Of a stretch of DNA of 64,000 nucleotides, positions 16,734-22,182 are shown piece by piece. The notes under the pieces were generated by a model, which worked only from the letters and a program-made list of their open reading frames with translations, ran no database searches and was not told where the DNA came from. How positions within the stretch are numbered: the stretch's first letter is position 1; the number at the start of each line of letters is the position of its first letter. The stretch is taken from the NCBI RefSeq assembly GCF_023746615.1, contig NZ_CP082275.1:1860001-1924000 (forward strand), in the 5' to 3' direction. Source of the DNA: Grimontia kaedaensis (lineage in GTDB: Bacteria > Pseudomonadota > Gammaproteobacteria > Enterobacterales > Vibrionaceae). Both the position numbers and the translations under genes were made by a program.

Positions 16734-17615
16734 ATGATGATAGAGACTTCTGAAACCCACTCGTCTTTGGGCGATTATTTGAAAATACGTGAAAGCGATC
16801 TGCAATCCTTGCTTTTCGATATCGTCAGAAGTGCGGCTTTCAAAGCGATACTGCCATTGTATCAGCGAGGTTTAACCAACAGCGATATTGGCTACAAAGA
16901 CAATAATGACATAGTCACTGCCGCCGATACGGAGATGCAGAGCCGTTTGATTGATGCGTTTTCTAGATATTGGCCAAACATCGGGGTACTAAGTGAAGAA
17001 CAGCCTATAGAAATACAATGCACTGTTTTTAATGATAAAAAAAGGCCGTATTGGGTATTGGATCCGATTGATGGAACCAGCAATTTCGCCTTTGGCATAC
17101 CGTATTTCTGCACATCTTTGGCGCTGATCTTCGAAGGAGAGATTCGCGTTGGTCTGGTTTACGATCCAATCAGAGATGAGTGTTTTTACGCTTCTCAGGG
17201 GAATGGCACTACACTTAATGGAGTAAAGCTGCCTGGTGTCGCCCAATTAAATCAGTCGGATAGCGAGACTGATTTTAAAAGCGCAATAGCTATGGTCGAC
17301 TTCAAAAGGTTGCCACAAACACTGGCCGCAGAGCTTGCAGCTAAGCCGCCATATCGCTCACAACGAAGTTTCGGGGCGAGCGCGTTGGATTGGTGTTGGA
17401 TAGCTGCAAATCGGTGCCAGCTTTATCTGCACGGAGAACAAAAGCTGTGGGATTACGCAGCAGGAAGTTTGATTCTGTCAGAAGCTGGCGGAATGTCATC
17501 GTCGTATGATGGCAGCAACGTGTTTAACCAATCCATGCAGGCAAGGTCGGTCATTGCCGCCACACAGCCAGCGCAGTTTGAGCAATGGCAACAACACATC
17601 AGCCAACATCTGTAA
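16734..17615 (+). CDS. Inositol-monophosphatase-family sugar phosphatase
   Basis: A 293-residue member of the IMPase superfamily. Metal-site motifs are GVLSEEQ (Glu88/Glu89), VLDPIDGTSNFAFG (Asp110, Asp113) and a late LWDYAAGSLILSEAGG. Relatives dephosphorylate inositol phosphate, histidinol phosphate, PAP or fructose bisphosphate, so the substrate cannot be read off. It begins 37 bases after cbbF with AAGGTG before the ATG, so it is probably the last gene of the cbb plus arm. A sugar-bisphosphatase or phosphoglycolate-type role is plausible but unproven. The ATG is doubled (MM). Confidence 0.85.
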   Translation: MMIETSETHSSLGDYLKIRESDLQSLLFDIVRSAAFKAILPLYQRGLTNSDIGYKDNNDIVTAADTEMQSRLIDAFSRYWPNIGVLSEEQPIEIQCTVFNDKKRPYWVLDPIDGTSNFAFGIPYFCTSLALIFEGEIRVGLVYDPIRDECFYASQGNGTTLNGVKLPGVAQLNQSDSETDFKSAIAMVDFKRLPQTLAAELAAKPPYRSQRSFGASALDWCWIAANRCQLYLHGEQKLWDYAAGSLILSEAGGMSSSYDGSNVFNQSMQARSVIAATQPAQFEQWQQHISQHL

Positions 17616-17730
17616 CCGAATCGGCATCAGCCACACAAGTTAGGCCACAGCATCGGCTTTCGATAATTCACCAAAGCTAGAAGAACTCTGTTGGAACAGA
17701 ATGATCCAATATGAGCGTCTTAGAGAATTG

Positions 17731-17764
17731 GTAATTATCTATTTTATGGTAAATAGATAATTAC
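17731..17764. repeat. Perfect AT-rich inverted repeat near dif
   Basis: GTAATTATCTATTT and its exact 14-base complement flank TATGGT. It lies 116 bases after the phosphatase stop and 80 bases before dif. There is no GC-rich stem or T-tract, so it is a poor terminator. It could be an operator, an element end or a terminus-associated site. Confidence 0.8.
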
Positions 17765-17843
17765 GTTCAATAGACTGAAATATTTGAAGAAAGTGGGTAA
17801 TGACAGACAAAGGAGAGTCAGATTTGGCATAGCTACATATATT

Positions 17844-17871
17844 ATTTAACATAATATACATAATGCGCACT
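17844..17871 (-). other. dif: Chromosome dimer resolution site dif
   Basis: On the minus strand the 28 bases read XerC arm AGTGCGCATTA, centre TGTATA and XerD arm TTATGTTAAAT. The E. coli site is GGTGCGCATAA, TGTATA, TTATGTTAAAT, so only two bases in the outer arm differ. As I recall it, V. cholerae dif1 differs by a single base. XerCD recombine dimeric chromosomes here at division, activated by FtsK. The gap 17616-18078 has no believable gene besides this site and the inverted repeat at 17731. Confidence 0.95.
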
Positions 17872-18078
17872 TTAGGGATAAGATTTAACAACCCAAAATA
17901 GTCCCAGATTGAGCTTCAGTTTGTTCATATCTAATCATGGCTATCAGCTTTCTGTGTCACGCCTGATTGGCATCATACTGACAAAATAGAATCGGTGTTT
18001 CCTCAATTCTCTTTCTGTTTTCATAACGCCGCTAAATCCGATGACCGAAAAGCTGCTTTTGATTAAAGCTCGTGGCTA

Positions 18079-18339
18079 TTGCCCAATGACCTTAACTGGG
18101 ACAGTTTTAAGGTCAATGAAGACCGCGCGGTACTCGTGACCCCAGACGGCCGTGAATTTCATCCCTATGAGCTGGTGACGTTCCCCATATGGAAAGCTGA
18201 GTATTACGCGCTCAGGGAGAAATACGGGCGTATCTCATCGCCACCCATGCGGCCAGCCCGTGAGCCGTTAACCGTCTATCGTGGCCCCAAGCGCACAGCG
18301 CCCGCGCCTTGGGTGCCAACTCGGGACAAAATGAAGTAA
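18079..18339 (+). CDS. Small hypothetical protein next to dif
   Basis: An 86-residue frame beginning with a TTG at 18079; an in-frame stop at 18064 blocks any long extension. The sequence (DWDSF-like start, TPDGREFHPYELVTFPIWKAEYY, then a proline/arginine-rich tail) is protein-like and soluble, with no known motif. It ends six bases before a strong terminator. It may be the 3-prime part of an eroded mobile-element gene because there is no ATG and no good ribosome site. Function unknown. Confidence 0.5.
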   Translation: MPNDLNWDSFKVNEDRAVLVTPDGREFHPYELVTFPIWKAEYYALREKYGRISSPPMRPAREPLTVYRGPKRTAPAPWVPTRDKMK

Positions 18340-18342
18340 AAA

Positions 18343-18364
18343 AAAGCCCGCTACTGCGGGCTTT
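18343..18364. terminator. Bidirectional rho-independent terminator
   Basis: AAAGCCCGC-TACT-GCGGGCTTT, with an A-run before and T-rich sequence after. It ends the 18079 frame on the plus strand and the zinc-ribbon/HNH pair on the minus strand. Confidence 0.85.
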
Positions 18365-18381
18365 CTAGTTTCACTTTATTA

Positions 18382-18594
18382 TTATGTATCAACACCTATA
18401 TATCCGCCATCATCGAATCTAGCTCTGAAATTTTCTTTATTACAGCCTGTCATCTTTTGGCAATAAATACATTGAGTATTATTTTTAAATAAAATGCTGG
18501 TATCAAATGAGCTGCTATCACTGAAAAAAATTGGTGACGGGAACCATTTTTTACAATGAGTACAGCATATGGATATCTCTTTTATTTTGGACAT
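18382..18594 (-). CDS. Small zinc-ribbon-like protein
   Basis: A 70-residue protein with two CxxC pairs (Cys11/Cys14 and Cys42/Cys45) plus Cys51, spaced like a single structural zinc ribbon, and an FRARFDDGGYIG tail. It starts 23 bases after the HNH protein gene on the same strand, and the pair ends at the terminator 18343-18364. The gene is clearly richer in A and T than its neighbours, suggesting recent transfer. Possible partner or immunity protein of the HNH protein; function unknown. Confidence 0.65.
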   Translation of the reverse strand: MSKIKEISICCTHCKKWFPSPIFFSDSSSFDTSILFKNNTQCIYCQKMTGCNKENFRARFDDGGYIGVDT

Positions 18595-18617
18595 TTTTAC
18601 TTACTCAAGTGTTTGCT

Positions 18618-19493
18618 TTAAACAGATTGAGTTTCTTCTAACTCAAACTTTGACATTGATTCTTTTTCGAACTTCAAAGCTTCCGTTCGACTACCTAGAT
18701 ACCTTGAAATCCCAGAAATGGACATAAATCCGCCAATTGGCTTTTCATGATAACCTAGAATTAACCCACCAAAGCAGTTGTGTGCTCTACATCCACTAAT
18801 TAACGTATTATTATTTGTAACTAGGATATTTGAAGGACGTATAAGGACTTCAACACCATTTCTTAGAAATCGCCCTTTATTAATAATGACTTTATTAGGA
18901 GGCATGAATTCTATTTCAATGAGTATCTTTCTTGCTGCTTCCCTAACAGTTAACTTTTTCCCGACTAATTGAATATCCCACGGCTCTATTGAGTAAAGAA
19001 GCTGGTTGTTTTTTATATGGAGAATTGGAACGTTGCACTCATCAAAAACTACTAAGTTCAACAAAAGGTGGCCATCCGTTAATACGAGACCGATTAGAGG
19101 AGTTCCATCAACGCTAAGCGGAACCATTGCTGTACCATACCCATGATCTTCGCAGGTAAAACTGTTTCCTCCAACTACTATCTCAGCGGTTTTGCCCGCG
19201 AAATGCAGATTGTAGGGTTTTGACGCTCCTTTTCTCAGGTTGAAAGGGTCTGAATTTGCGTAGGCTACAACTTCTTTGGGTAATAACCCAGCTGTTTTCT
19301 CTCTGTGGTGTTGGTCGCAGAGCAAAGTTATTTCATCAGCCACATGGCGCTTCACTTCAGCCCACTCTTCCATGTGTTCGTATTCGTAAAGTGGCATTCC
19401 ACATACAACACATCCAAAACCACATCTTTGTCTTACTTCTCGCTGAATTGGTAAGGGTATATTACGGCTAGTAAATTCAGTCTCAGTGCTCAC
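18618..19493 (-). CDS. HNH-nuclease-like protein with unknown C-terminal region
   Basis: A 291-residue protein. Residues about 20-70 form an HNH-type zinc nuclease domain: Cys28xxCys31, the YEHMEEW histidine at 40, Asp53, and LLCDQHH with Cys59xxHis62-His63. The remaining 220 residues look rich in beta strands (IVVGGNSF, LLNLVVFDECNVPILHI) and match nothing I recognise. The gene is AT-rich and coupled to the zinc-ribbon gene. It stands in a terminator-bounded slot beside phage-like genes, 750 bases from dif. A phage-encoded or defence nuclease is likely, but this is inference. Confidence 0.75.
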   Translation of the reverse strand: MSTETEFTSRNIPLPIQREVRQRCGFGCVVCGMPLYEYEHMEEWAEVKRHVADEITLLCDQHHREKTAGLLPKEVVAYANSDPFNLRKGASKPYNLHFAGKTAEIVVGGNSFTCEDHGYGTAMVPLSVDGTPLIGLVLTDGHLLLNLVVFDECNVPILHIKNNQLLYSIEPWDIQLVGKKLTVREAARKILIEIEFMPPNKVIINKGRFLRNGVEVLIRPSNILVTNNNTLISGCRAHNCFGGLILGYHEKPIGGFMSISGISRYLGSRTEALKFEKESMSKFELEETQSV

Positions 19494-19594
19494 ATTTTAA
19501 CCTTAAATCAACAATATGCGCACACATGATACCACTGTATCACCTATTGGACGCGGTAATACACGCAATGTTTATGAGTTAATTCAAAAGAAAA

Positions 19595-19616
19595 AAAGCC
19601 CGCGTTTACGGGCTTT
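19595..19616 (-). terminator. Terminator of the small phage-like operon
   Basis: AAAGCCCG and CGGGCTTT pair around a six-base loop. On the minus strand the stem is followed by a long T-tract. It lies 20 bases after the 54-residue basic protein. Confidence 0.85.
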
Positions 19617-19636
19617 CTCTTTTAACCTAGTGCCAA

Positions 19637-19801
19637 CTAAATCAACTTTCTTTGCTTGCGAGCTTTAACGCCTTTTTTACCTACTGCGCTCAGTTTCTTG
19701 CGCATGGTGGCCGCAAACTTGCGGTCGTTTTTCCACTTACGCGCAGTAGCCTGACCGCCCTTTTTGCCCGCCTGTTTCACCTTGAGAGACTTGGTTGGCA
19801 T
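19637..19801 (-). CDS. 54-residue lysine-rich basic protein
   Basis: Reads MPTKSLKVKQAGKKGGQATA and onward, ending KARKQRKLI; roughly 40 percent Lys/Arg with a GKKGG motif near the N-terminus and GKKGV near the C-terminus. A strong GGAGG ribosome site lies seven bases before the ATG at 19801, making it a real small gene. It starts two bases after its upstream neighbour. It is probably a nucleic-acid-binding protein, and similar small basic proteins occur in phages. Exact function unknown. Confidence 0.7.
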   Translation of the reverse strand: MPTKSLKVKQAGKKGGQATARKWKNDRKFAATMRKKLSAVGKKGVKARKQRKLI

Positions 19802-19803
19802 GG

Positions 19804-19959
19804 CTACACCTCCAAGCCTTCAAGCTTGCGCAGGCGTTGCTCATGGTCAGAAAGCTTTTCTTTCATACAGCGCATATCGACTTTGAGCGCGACCACCGTT
19901 AACACGGACGACAGCAAGCCAGTCGCAGCCGATGCGCCGAGCACTGATAACAAATCCAT
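19804..19959 (-). CDS. 51-residue membrane-anchored coiled-coil protein (phage-like)
   Basis: Starts at ATG 19959 with AAAGGG in front, one base after the TGA of the preceding gene. The N-terminal 26 residues form one membrane helix (LLSVLGASAATGLLSSVLTV) and the rest is a charged coiled coil (MKEKLSDHEQRLRKLEG). Size, build and neighbours resemble accessory lysis or holin-like phage proteins. The DNA coding for its C-terminus is part of a 39-base direct repeat whose second copy lies at 20143. Confidence 0.6.
   Translation of the reverse strand: MDLLSVLGASAATGLLSSVLTVVALKVDMRCMKEKLSDHEQRLRKLEGLEV
19817..19855. repeat. 39-base direct repeat, copy 1
   Basis: Matches 20143-20181 at 35 of 39 bases in the same orientation. 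It encodes the HEQRLRKLEG end of the small coiled-coil protein on the minus strand. Confidence 0.8.
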
Positions 19960-19960
19960 A

Positions 19961-20170
19961 TCAGCGCCCTTTCTTCTCGTTACGCAAGGTTTCCCACGCG
20001 CCAAGCGCCAAGGTGCCGAGCGTCGCCACGGTGCCGCCGAACTGTGGGTCACCGATATTCGGGATTGCCACGGTCAGCAACTCATTCACGCCACCTGCAC
20101 TCAGTGCGGAGCTTGCCAGCAGTGCCAAGCCTTTGAACGTGCCCTTCAAACTTGCGCAGGCGTTGCTCAT
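19961..20170 (-). CDS. Phage holin-like small protein
   Basis: About 69 residues if it starts at the ATG 20170 (MSNACASLKGTFKG); a longer frame opens at 20194. It has a hydrophobic stretch around ASSALSAGGVNELLTVAI and a second around TVATLGTLALGAW, then ends in RNEKKGR. This resembles small prophage membrane proteins. The start is doubtful, because its first codons fall in repeat copy 2 (20143-20181), which in another frame encodes YEQRLRKFEG, the end of a lost homologue of the next gene. First gene of a three-gene minus-strand operon. Confidence 0.55.
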   Translation of the reverse strand: MSNACASLKGTFKGLALLASSALSAGGVNELLTVAIPNIGDPQFGGTVATLGTLALGAWETLRNEKKGR

Positions 20171-20181
20171 AGGCTGAAAGC
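20143..20181. repeat. 39-base direct repeat, copy 2
   Basis: Second copy of 19817-19855 with four mismatches. It overlaps the start of the holin-like frame and looks like the remnant of a duplicated coiled-coil gene end. Confidence 0.8.
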
Positions 20182-20389
20182 CTTGAAATCGCATTGTCAG
20201 AAACCAAAACGCTATCTATCTCAATAACATGGCGTTTTCTCATCATGACGCAACGAGTATTGATTAATTGAACGATGTTCTATTCAAGCTTTCCCGTTTT
20301 AATACCCTGTTTTCACTATATTCACCGACTTTCTGGTTGAGTTAGCCTGTTAACGCTCAACAAACCAACAATAAAAAGGAAGGTAAATA

Positions 20390-20902
20390 ATGTCGCCAAT
20401 GTTAAAACGCGCACTCTGCGTCAGTTTAGTGTTAACCCCTGCTCTGCTCTCATCTACAACCGCTACAGCGACCGTCACGCAATTCGAAGGTCAAAATGAT
20501 TGGGTGATGAATAAAGAAACCAGTGATGAACGATTTAAGGTGTTGCAGAAGCAAATGCGTGGCTTCGACATGACCATGTTCGAAACCGGTGCGCGCTTCA
20601 ATACGTTCTACTTTGCGCTAAAAAATCAGAACTACGACATGGCAACCTATCAATGGAAGAAGATTAAGAAGACCATAGTGAACGGCACTGAGCGTCGTCC
20701 TGCGCGCAAAGCCAATGCTGATGCCATGTTCATCAACTCGCAATGGAAAATGATGCAGGCGGCCATTGATTCAAAAGATGATGCGAAGATTTGGGAAACA
20801 TACGAAACCACTAAAGCGGTGTGTAATGCTTGCCATGTGGCTGAAAAGGTTCCTTTTGTAAAAGTGGTAGACCCTCAATATCCCATGATGCCTGTACAAT
20901 AA
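20390..20902 (+). CDS. Periplasmic monohaem c-type cytochrome
   Basis: A 170-residue exported protein. It has a signal peptide (1 to about 28, cleavage near TATA-TV), a helical body and one haem-binding CNACH at residues 145-149 near the C-terminus, an arrangement like cytochrome c-prime-type four-helix proteins. A strong AAGGAAGG ribosome site precedes the ATG. Electron-transfer partners are unknown, as it stands alone, followed by a hairpin at 20911. A role with the cbb3 oxidase or cbb genes is not shown. Confidence 0.8.
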   Translation: MSPMLKRALCVSLVLTPALLSSTTATATVTQFEGQNDWVMNKETSDERFKVLQKQMRGFDMTMFETGARFNTFYFALKNQNYDMATYQWKKIKKTIVNGTERRPARKANADAMFINSQWKMMQAAIDSKDDAKIWETYETTKAVCNACHVAEKVPFVKVVDPQYPMMPVQ

Positions 20903-20910
20903 ACTCTGCC

Positions 20911-20937
20911 GAAGCACGTTGTTAAACGACGTGCTTC
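20911..20937 (+). terminator. Stem-loop after the cytochrome gene
   Basis: GAAGCACGT and ACGTGCTTC pair around a nine-base loop directly after the cytochrome stop. The T-tract is poor (GTCATAGGGTTGT), so termination efficiency is uncertain. Confidence 0.6.
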
Positions 20938-21064
20938 GTCATAGGGTTGTCTTATCGTTCAAGTGTCGTTCTCGTCCAAAATCAACGGCCACTTCATCAT
21001 CAATCACAAACTCACCAAATAACATTTTTGTCATCGTTTCTGCCCCATTTACTGTTGTTACGTG

Positions 21065-21072
21065 CCCTTCCC
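21065..21072 (-). other. KOPS octamer on the minus strand, toward dif
   Basis: CCCTTCCC on the plus strand is GGGAAGGG on the minus strand. It lies right of dif and points back toward it. Confidence 0.5.
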
Positions 21073-21224
21073 TTTGCTATTGGGTTGTGATGGCGGCTAT
21101 GTCACAACACGTCAAAGTACCAGTGCAGATGTGTTCGCTAACGACAGCATGCATGTCTGTGGGCTACCCTGACCTGACACTTCTAATGTGAACAATGAGC
21201 TATTCAATCGCGCGGGCTCTGATG

Positions 21225-21261
21225 TCTATACCCAAACAACCTGAAGTTGGTTGGGTATAGA
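21225..21261. repeat. TATACCCAA inverted repeat
   Basis: TCTATACCCAAACAACC faces AGTTGGTTGGGTATAGA, a near-perfect palindrome around a short centre. The arm TATACCCAAACAA recurs singly at 51311 and, inverted, at 57304. Similar palindromes are scattered in vibrio genomes as I recall. Confidence 0.75.
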
Positions 21262-21470
21262 TGCTGCGCGGTTTTTGAATGATTGCAGAAACCAATCCTT
21301 CCTTTACGGTCTATTAGCTTCCTCCATCGTTACACATATTGTTACAGCTCTAAGGAATACATTAATGGAAACGCTAATCGAACACTGTATTATTGCAGCG
21401 GAATGTTTACATTCTCTTGGAGTAGTCTGGCTATCGGCCATGGATTAAGACAGGGACCGTTTTTGCAAGG

Positions 21471-21500
21471 AAGCCTTTATAAACAGCAATAAAAAGGCTT
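21471..21500 (+). promoter_or_regulatory. Leader hairpin covering the ribosome site of the OMP gene
   Basis: AAGCCTTT (21471-21478) is complementary to AAAGGCTT (21493-21500), which contains the AAAGG ribosome site of the gene starting at 21505. Folding would hide the ribosome site, suggesting translational control. Confidence 0.5.
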
Positions 21501-21504
21501 TACG

Positions 21505-22047
21505 ATGAAGAAAATGACTATCGTATTGGTTGTCGCGTTATCCGCACCCACTTTTGCGTCTGATACGTCAGACGACACTTATCTTTTCGGCGGATACAAA
21601 GGCGGTGATCGTAGCGGTTTTACTCTGGGGGCTGGCTATCAACTCAGTGAAAGCTTAGGCTTCGAAGCCTCTTACGCCTATGGCGGTGATGAGAGTTTCT
21701 ATGAGTTCGAAGGAAACAGGGTTACCTATCGAAACAAGGTTAATGTCACTTATCACTCCACACACTTTGATGCGGTATGGAGCAAGGAAATGTCTTCCTA
21801 CTTCATCCCGTTTGCTAAAACGGGGATCGCTTACAACGTTGGAAAATCGGACATGACAAGCACCTTTAGTCCTGGACAAATGTCATCCAGTGACAGTGAG
21901 ATTAGACCTCATTTGGGCTTAGGTGTTGAGATGCGTTTGCCTTCTGAAAGTAACGTATTTGTCAGGATGGAATACAACACCTATCTCATATCCAGCCCAG
22001 CCAGTGACAGTTGGTGGGGATTGAATCTGGGTTACCGCTTTAGCTAA
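21505..22047 (+). CDS. Outer-membrane beta-barrel protein (OmpA/OmpW-like porin fold)
   Basis: A 180-residue exported protein. It has a signal peptide (1-18, ending TFAS) followed by alternating hydrophobic strands typical of an eight-stranded barrel (GFTLGAGYQLSESLGFEASYAYGG, HLGLGVEMRL) and a terminal aromatic signature GLNLGYRFS. Such barrels anchor in the outer membrane; ligand or role cannot be inferred. It stands alone, with a hairpin covering its ribosome site (21471-21500) and a bidirectional terminator after it. Confidence 0.8.
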   Translation: MKKMTIVLVVALSAPTFASDTSDDTYLFGGYKGGDRSGFTLGAGYQLSESLGFEASYAYGGDESFYEFEGNRVTYRNKVNVTYHSTHFDAVWSKEMSSYFIPFAKTGIAYNVGKSDMTSTFSPGQMSSSDSEIRPHLGLGVEMRLPSESNVFVRMEYNTYLISSPASDSWWGLNLGYRFS

Positions 22048-22140
22048 TACCTTCTGCTAAAAGCTTTATCATTAAAGTGTCTAAACTTAAGGCTCTTTAG
22101 GTTGGCTTGCTTTGTATTTCTATTGGTAATTTTAAAAAAT

Positions 22141-22163
22141 AAAGCCCCCTTTCGGGGGCCTTT
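22141..22163. terminator. Bidirectional terminator between OMP and chemoreceptor genes
   Basis: GCCCCC-TTTC-GGGGGC, flanked by AAA and TTTT, serves convergent genes ending at 22047 and 22183. Confidence 0.85.
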
Positions 22164-22182
22164 TCTTACGAGTTGTGTCTAC

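Larger units (their letters stand above)
20938..21504. other. Intergenic region without believable gene
   Basis: About 570 bases between the cytochrome and the outer-membrane protein. Short open frames (20919-21191, 21251-21448) have no ribosome site or protein-like composition. It holds a KOPS octamer (21065), the TATACCC inverted repeat (21225-21261) and the leader hairpin at 21471. Confidence 0.7.

Noticed and set aside
17882..17892. Possible second XerD arm (ATTTAACAACC) just after dif
   Set aside because: Only 8 of 11 bases match and no XerC arm follows, so it is not a second dif or a clear attR.
19511..19521. XerC-like arm (AATATGCGCAC) upstream of the HNH gene
   Set aside because: About 9 of 11 positions match but no central region or XerD arm adjoins it; likely chance.
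19652..20227. 191-residue plus-strand frame across the small phage-like operon
   Set aside because: The opposite strand has three compact frames, two of them with good ribosome sites, and a correctly oriented terminator; the plus frame has none of these and low-complexity composition.
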